Below, one piece after another: positions 55,001-62,032 of a DNA stretch of 64,000 nucleotides (position 1 is its first letter; every line of letters starts with the position of its first letter). The notes beneath the pieces are model-generated. The model saw nothing but the letters and a program-made list of their open reading frames with translations. It had not been told where the DNA came from and searched no databases. Origin of the DNA: Anaerolineae bacterium (GTDB lineage: Bacteria; Chloroflexota; Anaerolineae; Aggregatilineales; J027); contig WBUL01000014.1 of NCBI GenBank assembly GCA_008933735.1, positions 1 through 64,000 of the forward strand, written 5' to 3'. The translations under genes and the position numbers were made by a program.

Positions 55001-55712
55001 AGTCGAAGTTGAAACCCGTTACAGGGTCGGAACACGGGATAAACGCCAGACTCATGTTGATGGTCGTATTGGTTACACCCTGCGACCGCAGGAGCTGTAC
55101 CCGGCTGTCGATTGCATTGGCGATATTAGCGACCCGGTAGTTGATGCTTGGAGACGAGATGTCAATCGTTTCGATGCGGATGCCGGACATATTCATCGTG
55201 GCGGCAAGCTGGGTAAGCACCTCTTGAACCTCAAGCAAGTGTAGACCTTCATCCACGATGATCACCGCCGACTGCGCTTCACCGTACCCGACACCGGTTG
55301 GGAGATTAATGCTGTTGAGGAGGTCGCTAAGCCAGCTCGGATTCGCAAGGTTGTTCAGGATTTCATTGGCGACGACATTGGGGTCGGCGTAGTTCTGACC
55401 CGAAAAGTTAAAACCTTGTCCAGACAAATTGAAGCCTTGTCCCGATAGGTTAAAGCCCTGTCCCGACAGGTTGAAACCCTGTCCCGACAGGTTAAAACCC
55501 TGTCCAGAAAAATTGAAGCCTTGCCCAGAGAAATTGAAGCCCTGTCCAGAGAAATTGAAGCCTTGCCCACCGATCAGTTGGGCGGTAACGGCACATTCTG
55601 GTTGCAGAGCAAGCTGTGTACTGGAGGTTGCAGATATTTGTGATTTGCCTGGAATGAGGAGGAGTAACACACTCAATAACACAACAAGGACGTGCCCGCG
55701 ATGCTTCTTCAT
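52017..55712 (-). CDS. Large secreted subtilisin-like surface protein with tandem cadherin/VCBS-like domains
   Basis: 1231 residues. Signal peptide HVLVVLLSVLLLLIPGKSQI; eight FN(F/L)SGQG heptads (about 49-104). Then an S8-like region with AQSAVIIVDEGLHLLEVQ, oxyanion-type VVSSGNYRPWAS and a Ser motif YVAGTSFAAPAVSLMLAQF. No HGT-type catalytic His motif is visible, so activity is doubtful. Two related ~85-residue beta domains (ECVY...RFG...GPDGV, about 270-455) are inserted between the Asp- and Ser-like motifs. From about 650 on come six or seven Ig-like repeats (YTVNEDT, NDSDSEGD, PANGQF, NGTESFTYVASDG), ending in a LWPPDHSMQPV domain. No LPXTG. Probably cell-surface or matrix associated. 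Confidence 0.8.
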   Translation of the reverse strand: MKKHRGHVLVVLLSVLLLLIPGKSQISATSSTQLALQPECAVTAQLIGGQGFNFSGQGFNFSGQGFNFSGQGFNLSGQGFNLSGQGFNLSGQGFNLSGQGFNFSGQNYADPNVVANEILNNLANPSWLSDLLNSINLPTGVGYGEAQSAVIIVDEGLHLLEVQEVLTQLAATMNMSGIRIETIDISSPSINYRVANIANAIDSRVQLLRSQGVTNTTINMSLAFIPCSDPVTGFNFDSFIAAVNASNQGSAEVTNAPVVPFFECVYHAPNGKRYARFGFESDNTRSVTIPAIGYNNVFIGASYPEQPEVFEVGRHTGFVEVLFGHKSITWKLRGPDGVLRTAVASKYGTPCSAPLPAATQAVEPILECVYEAGNGNYVARFGYRNANARTVYISTNGPNKFIPSPANRGQNSHFLPGRHANAFEVVFNGADIRWQVKGPDGVTRSVVARPIASTCATDSIVIDLGDYLALTGVSTEDIPEIIIGYLNDTTDTSPLRDLLRGYLIESANPSSPYNTVAVVSSGNYRPWASVLGAAYPGEPLAPARWPETIAVSASLGNNPDQIWFFSHDGNIMARGAGYQLGTKFYVAGTSFAAPAVSLMLAQFGKFDDACIFPEVNGVVYPPLRDPTTLGNVSLEGAVLPLYCDVPQNTPPIAADDEYTVNEDTVLTVPAVQGLLANDSDSEGDTLTATLVTPPANGQFVLAADGGFTYTPNLNYNGTESFTYVASDGSASSNVATIIIIVEAVNDAPSITINPVVTDEDTPVDITFDIDDVDGDPVTVNVSDPPNGSVVQTATGVNYTPDPDFNGTDSFTISISDGTVTVSKDVSITILAVNDPPVAENITGSVNAGESLPVTLVGTDVDGDALSYEVISTPFGGSLSGVAPNLIYTANVDVWGTDTFTYIVTDTNGASSAVATVSITVNAFPVANAQSLAMDEDTALAITLSGSDAEGAVLTFTVQSQPAYGVLSGTAPNLTYTPNANFFGPDAFTFIVNDGIVNSLAATINITVNPVNDVPVANALSIVTNEDVAVPVTLSGSDLDGDVLSFIVVAQPMKGTLSGVAPNLTYTPNPDFYGADSFMYVANDGMVNSVTATVNITVNAVNDKPTCALAAPLIPVLWPPDHSMQPVTIVNVTDPDGGTVTITITSIRQDEPVKGHGHGNTSPDASGIGTSTALVRAERAAKGNGRVYYIRFQAYDGTDGACTGVVEVGVAHDLGSGAVPIGEGPLYDSTKH
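55401..55568 (-). repeat. Eight 21-bp tandem repeats coding GQGFN(F/L)S
   Basis: Directly after the signal peptide, 8 units of 21 bp encode GQGFNFS (units 1-3, 8) and GQGFNLS (units 4-7). Copies differ at few synonymous sites, so the array is young and may vary in length between strains. The forward-strand ORF reading MKPCPDRL repeats is its shadow. Confidence 0.9.
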
Positions 55713-56091
55713 TTTTGCCCCCTAGCCTTGTTAGCTATACCATTCGACAAAACTCGTACCATCTTGTATTACGCCAATTATACACTTATCAAGTAGCTTA
55801 CCTTATATTACTTAAACCTGCAAGCATCTTACCGTTCGGAGTTCGTTTGAATCTGCACGGAGGGGGAAATCCGTTAGAATACCGCGCAGTCGCAAACAGT
55901 TTGTCGGACCATTGGACAGGCCACGTGCGGCGCCCATCCTATCCAGGGTGGATCTGCTATTTGCGCCATGATTGTCTTCAAAAACGATCTGTTTTAATCA
56001 AGGAAAGGGTTCTACTGGGATCACCTGCCGTCAATAGAACCCCCATCCCTCCAAACTCAAGGCTGAGGAGCTGACTATTCCCCACTTCCTA
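55713..56091. other. Intergenic region between the surface-protein and hyf operons
   Basis: Divergent control region. No supported gene: the 119-residue forward frame at 55715 has no ribosome-binding site and no recognisable motif. The surface-protein ATG is preceded by GGGGGC. Contains the start of the hyf promoter at its right end. Confidence 0.6.
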
Positions 56092-56120
56092 TTGACGGAC
56101 TCAAGATTCTGCTTTATACT
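56092..56120 (+). promoter_or_regulatory. Sigma-70-type promoter of the hyf operon
   Basis: TTGACG (56092-56097), 17-nt spacer, TATACT (56115-56120). One mismatch in each hexamer and ideal spacing. Predicted start at about 56127 leaves a 125-nt leader before the hyfA GTG. The leader has the inverted pair GGTTGCAGCC / GCCTGCAACAGCC-like GC-rich sequence. Confidence 0.8.
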
Positions 56121-56123
56121 ATA

Positions 56124-56139
56124 TGTGAAATTTGTCACA
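56124..56139. promoter_or_regulatory. CRP/FNR-superfamily binding site at the hyf transcription start
   Basis: TGTGA-AATTTG-TCACA is a perfect match to the CRP-type consensus TGTGA-N6-TCACA; with its flanks it is also close to HcpR-type sites. It overlaps the predicted transcription start just downstream of the -10, which favours repression. No CRP/FNR gene is in the window. Confidence 0.7.
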
Positions 56140-56252
56140 ATTGCCTTTTAAAGGCCCCGCACCGATCGGCAGACTCGAAAGGGGTTCTGCTAACGTGTGG
56201 CTAGTGCGGCGCTGGTTGCAGCCTTGCCTGCAACAGCCGCTAAGGGTTTGGC

Positions 56253-56870
56253 GTGAATCACTTTGTGATTGCTGATCCGAGCCAGTGTATTGGTTGTTAT
56301 GCCTGTGTGGCAGGTTGCGTCGAGAGCCATCGCCAGGCAGGCTTACAAGCTTATCCTCGTTTGTATATCATCCATACTCCACCACACGGGACCATGCCCA
56401 TTCAGTGCCGCCATTGTGAAGAACCGGCCTGCGCGGCGGTTTGTCCGGTCAAAGCCATCTCGTACCAACGCGATTCTATTTATCTGAACGAAAGCCTGTG
56501 CATCGGTTGTAAGATGTGTGCGGTGGCCTGCCCGTTTGGGGCGATTGTTCCGGGCGGCACACCGACCCCGAAATTTGATTTCAATGTCGGACAATATACC
56601 TACCTCAATACACCCTATCAGGCGGATCCAATGTATCTGCGTGAAATTGGGTTACAGGAGCGCTTGTCTCTCTTAAATTGGGACATCGGTCAAAAAACAG
56701 TCGCGGTCAAATGTGACCTGTGTTACTTCCGCGAGGAAGGGCCAGCCTGCGTGATCGCCTGCCCACACAAAGCCCTCAGTCTGGTGGACGAACAGACCGA
56801 ACAGCCGCCAGAATTTATCGAACAGGCAAAGACATTCGCTCAACTGGAAGCGGGGGAGGCCAGGGACTAG
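56253..56870 (+). CDS. hyfA: HyfA/HycB-type polyferredoxin, 4x[4Fe-4S]
   Basis: 205 residues, GTG start. Clusters: CIGCYACVAGC, CRHCEEPACAAVC, CIGCKMCAVAC and CDLCYFREEGPACVIAC. E. coli HyfA is also 205 residues. It passes electrons between a formate dehydrogenase or ferredoxin-type donor and the hydrogenase-like module of the membrane complex. First gene of the hyf operon, cytoplasmic side (no signal peptide). The donor enzyme gene is not in the window. Confidence 0.9.
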   Translation: MNHFVIADPSQCIGCYACVAGCVESHRQAGLQAYPRLYIIHTPPHGTMPIQCRHCEEPACAAVCPVKAISYQRDSIYLNESLCIGCKMCAVACPFGAIVPGGTPTPKFDFNVGQYTYLNTPYQADPMYLREIGLQERLSLLNWDIGQKTVAVKCDLCYFREEGPACVIACPHKALSLVDEQTEQPPEFIEQAKTFAQLEAGEARD

Positions 56871-56900
56871 GATTTAAAAGCGCGTACACTGTAGAGGAAA

Positions 56901-58922
56901 ATGATGGACGCGGTTCAGCTTCTGCTACTTTCCGTGCTGTTATTTGGAGTCAGCGCAGTCGCTTCGCTGCTGCTTAGCAGGCTGAGCCTGGCTGCCCGCG
57001 TTACCTCCGGATTGATTGGCGCAACGGCCTCTGGCATCGGGCTTGTCGCGGTTGCGCGGGCCAGCATTGAGGATCCGACCAATCTGGAAACTTCTGCTCC
57101 ACCGCCCTTTGGACATTTTACCTTGCAGATGGACAACCTCTCGGCACTGATGGTTGGCATAATCTGTACACTAGGATTAGCCGTCAGTATCTATTCCATC
57201 TCGTATCTCGCACATTACCCCACCCGCAACCCAGGAGTCCTGGGATTTTTCACCAACCTCTTCATGGCGTTAATGCTGCTGGTTGTGACGGTCGCCAATG
57301 CCTTTTACTTCCTGATCTTCTGGGAAATGATGACGCTGGCTTCTTACTTCCTGGTCATTTTTGAAAGCGAGAAGAAGGAGTCCATCCAGGCAGGGTATCT
57401 CTATATGCTGGTGGCGCACGCCGGGACAGCCCTGATTATGCTGTCTTTTTTTATCTTTTATACGAAGGCTGGCAGTTTCGATTTCGCAGATTTTCGCCAA
57501 GCCCGGCTATCATCAACCGCTCGGGATCTGGTATTTTTGCTGGCCTTCTTCGGATTTGGCGCCAAGGCGGGCATTGTACCGCTGCACATCTGGCTGCCTA
57601 GAGCGCACCCCGCCGCACCCTCACCGGTTTCGGCACTGCTCTCCGGCGTGATGATTAAAACCGCAGTCTACGGCATTCTGCGAATCTGCGTGGATATGCT
57701 GGGTGCATCGGTCTTGTGGTGGGGGCTGGTGGTACTCTGCGCTGGCGCCCTTTCGGCGGTGCTGGGAGTTTTCTTTGCGCTGGCTGAACACGACCTCAAA
57801 CGAATCCTGGCCTATTCCAGCGTCGAGAATGTGGGAATCATTCTCATGGGAGTCGGAACCGGGATGATTGGTCTGGCGACCGATCTGCCGATGGTGGCGC
57901 TGCTCGGCTTTTTGGCAGCGCTGTACCATCTCCTGAACCATTCTTTTTTCAAAGGGCTGCTGTTCCTGTGTGCGGGGTCACTGGACTATCGCCTTCATAC
58001 CCGCAACCTGAATGAGATGGGAGGGTTGGGCAGATTAATGCCCTGGACTGGCTTGACCTTCCTCGTCGGGGCACTGGCAATTTCGGCAATTCCGCCTCTC
58101 AACGGGTTCGTCAGCGAATGGCTGACCTATCAGTCCTTCTTTGCGGGGAACCGGGCAGAAGAATTCATTGTCCGGGCTGTATTACCCCTGTCGGCAGCGA
58201 TCCTGGCGCTGGTAGGGGCGCTGGCCCTTATGGTTGCCGTCAAGATGTACGGGGGCGCTTTTACCGGTCCCGCCCGTAGTGACCGTGCCAGGCAGGTGGA
58301 CGAAGTGCCGGGCCCCATGCTCACGGGGATGATGATTTTAGCGATTGGTTGCATCGCGTTGGGATTGGGCGCTTCACTTGTTGTTCCCTACCTGGCGAAT
58401 GTAGTCACCGATGTGCTGAATGTTCCATCTGCTGAGGTTGCGACTGAACTCTGGGTGTATCCGGGCAATATGGGGACGGCGGTTCTCTCTACTCCACTTA
58501 TTGCGATTCTTTTGTTGGGGCTGCTGGTCGTTCCAATCGTGCTGGTCACCGTTTATGGCGGTTACCGGGCAGGCAGGCGGGTTGTGGATGACCCCTGGGC
58601 CTGCGGTTACGGATATTCCAGCCAGATGTCCAGTTCAGCCAGCAGTTTTGACAAGCCAATCGCTGTGATCTTTAGCTGGATTTATCTGCTCCGGTCTGTC
58701 ACCCGGAAGCCACTGGGGGCGATTGTGACCTGGGCCAAACGCTCCAAAGAGTCCTTGTCTCGTGCAGAACCTTTCGTGGAAAACGCCATCAGGCCGCCTT
58801 CCACGCGGGTGGTGGATTATTTGGGAAATCACATTCAGGCACTTCAAATGGGGGATATTCGAACCTATTGTCTCTACATCGTTCTTACCTTGATTATCCT
58901 GCTGATCGTGGTTTTCCATTAG
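56901..58922 (+). CDS. hyfB: HyfB/HycC-type proton-pumping membrane subunit (NuoL/M/N family)
   Basis: 673 residues versus 672 in E. coli HyfB; about 15 helices. Antiporter-like core: FLIFWEMMTLASYFLVIFES, GIVPLHIWLPRAHPAAPSPV, LAEHDLKRILAYSSVENVGI, LLNHSFFKGLLFLCAGS and IPPLNGFVSEWLTYQSFF. Conserved Glu and Lys residues of proton channels are present. GAGGAAA precedes ATG 56901; the adjoining ATG at 56904 has better spacing. Couples electron transfer to proton or sodium translocation. Confidence 0.93.
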   Translation: MMDAVQLLLLSVLLFGVSAVASLLLSRLSLAARVTSGLIGATASGIGLVAVARASIEDPTNLETSAPPPFGHFTLQMDNLSALMVGIICTLGLAVSIYSISYLAHYPTRNPGVLGFFTNLFMALMLLVVTVANAFYFLIFWEMMTLASYFLVIFESEKKESIQAGYLYMLVAHAGTALIMLSFFIFYTKAGSFDFADFRQARLSSTARDLVFLLAFFGFGAKAGIVPLHIWLPRAHPAAPSPVSALLSGVMIKTAVYGILRICVDMLGASVLWWGLVVLCAGALSAVLGVFFALAEHDLKRILAYSSVENVGIILMGVGTGMIGLATDLPMVALLGFLAALYHLLNHSFFKGLLFLCAGSLDYRLHTRNLNEMGGLGRLMPWTGLTFLVGALAISAIPPLNGFVSEWLTYQSFFAGNRAEEFIVRAVLPLSAAILALVGALALMVAVKMYGGAFTGPARSDRARQVDEVPGPMLTGMMILAIGCIALGLGASLVVPYLANVVTDVLNVPSAEVATELWVYPGNMGTAVLSTPLIAILLLGLLVVPIVLVTVYGGYRAGRRVVDDPWACGYGYSSQMSSSASSFDKPIAVIFSWIYLLRSVTRKPLGAIVTWAKRSKESLSRAEPFVENAIRPPSTRVVDYLGNHIQALQMGDIRTYCLYIVLTLIILLIVVFH

Positions 58923-58932
58923 GGAAAATGTC

Positions 58933-59889
58933 ATGACGACCTATATCGGTGTGATCCTCATCGGGTTTTTACAGGCGTTCGCGGTTTTGGCGCTCGCGCC
59001 GCTGTTTTCAGGATTCTCCCGCGTGTTGAGAGCCAAAATGCACAATCGTCGTGGGCCCAGCATCTTCCAGAACTATCACGATCTGGTAAAGCTCATGAAA
59101 CGGCAGGAGGTCGTCTCAAGCCAGGCCGGATGGGTTTTCCTTATTACGCCGTTTGTCAGCGTGTCCACGATGTTATTGGTGGCAGCTATTATCCCGATTT
59201 TCACGACGCAATCTCTCTTCGGATGGATTGGCGATCTGATCCTGGTCGTTTATTTGTTTGCGCTCTCACGCTTTTTCTTCGCCCTGTCCGGCCTTGAGAC
59301 GGGCAATACTTTTGGCGGGCTGGGGGCCAAACGTGAATTGGTCATTTCCGTCCTAGTGGAGCCCGTCATCTTGCTGGTCTTGTTCGTCATGGCTCTGCTG
59401 GCCGACTCCACCAACCTGGGTGTAATCAGTACCAAAATCGCCGATGGGCAAATCCTTTATTACACCTCGGTCTGGCTGGGTATGCTCGCGTTCGCGTTTG
59501 CGATCTTCGTTGAAATGGGCAAACTGCCTTTCGACATGGCAGAAGCTGAACAAGAACTCCAGGAGGGCCCGCTGGCTGAGTTTTCCGGGCCAGCGCTGGC
59601 ACTCATGAAATGGGGAATTTACTTAAAACAGCTCATCCTCGTTTCTTTGTTCCTGGCGGTTTTCCTGCCCTTTGGCAGCGCCACCATGACCTCCACCGAA
59701 CTTCCATCGCTGTTGAGGATTCTGCTGGGGGCGGTGGTTTATGTGCTTAAGGTCGGTCTGTTCTACTTTGTTGTGGCGGTGCTGGAAAACGCCATGGCAA
59801 GAGTGCGTTACCTGAAGGCTGCGGTTGCGACCTGGACTGCTTTAGGGGCAGCAATCCTGTCCTTTGTGTTTTATCTGGCGAATGTGTAA
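58933..59889 (+). CDS. hyfC: HyfC/HycD-type membrane anchor (NuoH family)
   Basis: 318 residues, about eight helices. NuoH-type markers: RRGPSIFQNYHDLVKLMKRQ, ETGNTFGGLGAKRELVISVL VEP and GKLPFDMAEAEQELQEG. Forms the quinone-like/membrane junction next to the hydrogenase module in Hyf, Hyc and complex I. Begins 10 nt after hyfB. Confidence 0.93.
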   Translation: MTTYIGVILIGFLQAFAVLALAPLFSGFSRVLRAKMHNRRGPSIFQNYHDLVKLMKRQEVVSSQAGWVFLITPFVSVSTMLLVAAIIPIFTTQSLFGWIGDLILVVYLFALSRFFFALSGLETGNTFGGLGAKRELVISVLVEPVILLVLFVMALLADSTNLGVISTKIADGQILYYTSVWLGMLAFAFAIFVEMGKLPFDMAEAEQELQEGPLAEFSGPALALMKWGIYLKQLILVSLFLAVFLPFGSATMTSTELPSLLRILLGAVVYVLKVGLFYFVVAVLENAMARVRYLKAAVATWTALGAAILSFVFYLANV

Positions 59890-59906
59890 TTGAGAAGGAA
59901 CGAAGA

Positions 59907-61355
59907 GTGGTCGCGTTAGTCCTCGCCAGTTTCCTGCTTCCTTTTTTGGGTGGCGGATTGTCGCTGGTGCTCCCGTCCAACTGGGTCAAAAGATCCAGCC
60001 AGCTTATCGCGGGCCTGGCCTTTGTATGCACCCTGTTCGTTTTGATCGACCAGGCAGCGGATCGGCAAAGCAGCACCACGGAAGACTTACTTGTTTTTTC
60101 GGAAGAACGGATCGTGGTGTTTGGTGTCATCATCGATAAGCTCAGCGCCCTGATCGGGTTAGCCGTCAGCTTAGTCGGGTTTTTGATCGTCGTTTATTCA
60201 GCAGGCTACCTCAGTGCAGAAAATCGTGAGCACCCCGAACCTGACCTCAAACGTCGATATTATTGCTTTTTGTTGATGTTCATCGGTTCAATGAATGGTC
60301 TGGTGTACTCGTCCACCTTGATCGGTTTATTGTGGTTTTTTGAATTGACGGGTGTTTGCTCCTGGGCGTTGATCGGTTACTACGATGATCTCAAGGCACG
60401 TAAGGCCGCCCTGAAAGCCATCATCACGACACAGGTCGCTTCGCTCGGACTGTATGTATCAACGGCAGTCCTGTTTAGCAAGAGTGACACGTTTCAGCTT
60501 TCGGCACTCGCCGATCTGGATGATGACGCTAAGATCGTCATTTTTATCGGAATACTGATCGCCGCCTGGGGTAAATCGGCACAACTGCCTTTTCACTTCT
60601 GGCTGCCAGACGCCATGACCGCACCTACTCCAATCAGTGCTTACCTGCACGCCGCCTCGATGGTTAAAGTGGGGGTGTATATCTTCGCCCGCTGCCTCAT
60701 CTCTGCGGGGAGTGTGCCCACCGTGATCGGAACCGTTGGCGCACTTATGGCAGTCATGACGATGATCTACGGGTTCCTGATGTATTTCCCTCAAAAAGAC
60801 CTGAAGCGGCTGCTGGCTTATTCGACCATCACTCAGCTCTCGTATATCTTCCTGGCACTATCGGTCTCAGTCTTTGGTTCGAGCCTGGCTTTCAACGGTG
60901 CTGTTGCCCACATCTTTAACCATGCCTTTGCCAAGAGTCTGTTCTTCCTGGTAGCAGGTGCGCTCAGCTATGCGGCGGGCACGAAGATGCTGCCTTCGCT
61001 GAAAGGGGTCATGAGCAAAATGCCGCTGGTGGGTGGCAGTTTTTTGGTTGCCACGCTGGCGGTGACTGGCGTCCCCCCCTTCAACGGTTTCTTCAGCAAA
61101 TTCAGCATTCTGGCAGGCGGTTTTGAAGCAGCCGAGTCCGATCCCTGGTTAATCGTGCTGATGCTGATGGCGGTGGTCGAGACCATCGGAAGTTTTGCCT
61201 GGCTCTTCTGGGTGTTCGGTTCAGCGGTGCCTGGGGAACCCTCAAGCGAGGTGGCTGCTTCAACACCCCTCGCGCCACAAATCCAGTTTGTGCTGGTGGT
61301 GCTGGTCTGCCTGACGCTTGTCTCAGGTTATTGGGCGATGGTATGGCTGGGATGA
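59907..61355 (+). CDS. hyfD: HyfD-type antiporter-like membrane subunit
   Basis: 482 residues (479 in E. coli HyfD), GTG start with GAAGGAACGAAGA upstream. NuoL/M/N core: IGLLWFFELTGVCSWALIGY, WGKSAQLPFHFWLPDAMTAP TPISAYLHAASMVKVGVY, PQKDLKRLLAYSTITQLSYI, HIFNHAFAKSLFFLVAGALS and GVPPFNGFFSKFSILAGGFE. Second ion-translocating subunit of the complex. Having HyfD and HyfF in addition to HyfB distinguishes Hyf (hydrogenase 4) from the smaller Hyc complex, which lacks them. Confidence 0.92.
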   Translation: MVALVLASFLLPFLGGGLSLVLPSNWVKRSSQLIAGLAFVCTLFVLIDQAADRQSSTTEDLLVFSEERIVVFGVIIDKLSALIGLAVSLVGFLIVVYSAGYLSAENREHPEPDLKRRYYCFLLMFIGSMNGLVYSSTLIGLLWFFELTGVCSWALIGYYDDLKARKAALKAIITTQVASLGLYVSTAVLFSKSDTFQLSALADLDDDAKIVIFIGILIAAWGKSAQLPFHFWLPDAMTAPTPISAYLHAASMVKVGVYIFARCLISAGSVPTVIGTVGALMAVMTMIYGFLMYFPQKDLKRLLAYSTITQLSYIFLALSVSVFGSSLAFNGAVAHIFNHAFAKSLFFLVAGALSYAAGTKMLPSLKGVMSKMPLVGGSFLVATLAVTGVPPFNGFFSKFSILAGGFEAAESDPWLIVLMLMAVVETIGSFAWLFWVFGSAVPGEPSSEVAASTPLAPQIQFVLVVLVCLTLVSGYWAMVWLG

Positions 61356-61374
61356 AATAGAAGAGGAGACACGG

Positions 61375-62025
61375 ATGCCGAGCGAAACGCTCGTAAACAG
61401 CTTGTCTGGATTATTAATTCTGACCTCTTTGCTGGTTATCGAGGCCAAGCGCCCACGCTGGTCGGCCTTTTTGTACAGCCTTCAGTCTGTGGTGCTGGTC
61501 AGCATCTTCCTGGCGCTCGCCTACACGACTGAAGCCGAGCAGCTTTACCTGTGGGCGGCCAGTGCTTTTGCCACCAAAGTTGTGCTGGTTCCCTGGATAC
61601 TTTATAGAGCGCTGTCGCGGGTCGGTGATCCTGAAAAACCGCGTAATGTCATGGGCACCAGGCTCTCTCTCTTCCTGGCGGCGGCGGCGGTAACCGTTTC
61701 TTTCATGGTGGTGGACCAGATCCAACTTGAAGCGGCGGAGTCGTATAAACCAGCTCTGGCGATCTCACTGGCCCATTTTTTCTTTGGTCAGTTGTGCATC
61801 CTGACACAGCGCAATCTCTTTAAACAGGTTCTCGGCTTTTGCCTGATGGAAAACGGCTCCCATCTGACCCTGGCACTGCTGGCTTACAACGCGCCGGAGC
61901 TGGTTGAAATTGGCATTGCTACTGACGCGGTATTCGGGGTGGTCATCATGGTGGTGCTTGGAAATCAGATCTATAAGCGCCTTCATACCCTGGACACATC
62001 TGACCTGACCACCCTGAAAGGATGA
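61375..62025 (+). CDS. hyfE: HyfE-type small membrane subunit
   Basis: The ORF-track start at 61318 lies within hyfD; ATG 61375 with AGAGGAGA 5 nt upstream gives 216 residues, exactly the length of E. coli HyfE. Six to seven helices, e.g. SLSGLLILTSLLVIEA, FLAAAAVTVSFMVVDQIQL, and the NuoK-like segment LCILTQRNLFKQVLGFCLMENG SHLTLALLAYNAP. Part of the membrane arm; separated from hyfF by 7 nt. Confidence 0.9.
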   Translation: MPSETLVNSLSGLLILTSLLVIEAKRPRWSAFLYSLQSVVLVSIFLALAYTTEAEQLYLWAASAFATKVVLVPWILYRALSRVGDPEKPRNVMGTRLSLFLAAAAVTVSFMVVDQIQLEAAESYKPALAISLAHFFFGQLCILTQRNLFKQVLGFCLMENGSHLTLALLAYNAPELVEIGIATDAVFGVVIMVVLGNQIYKRLHTLDTSDLTTLKG

Positions 62026-62032
62026 GTGCCAA

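Noticed and set aside
55401-55568. CRISPR-like array of 21-bp units
   Set aside because: Units are contiguous without spacers and all in frame inside a secreted protein gene; no cas genes nearby.
55429-55725. Forward ORF with KPCPDRL/KPCPEKL repeats
   Set aside because: Antisense of the GQGFN(F/L)S repeat array; no start signal and it ends inside the signal-peptide region.
55715-56074. 119-residue forward ORF in the gap before hyf
   Set aside because: No ribosome-binding site, no motif, overlaps the divergent surface-protein start region.
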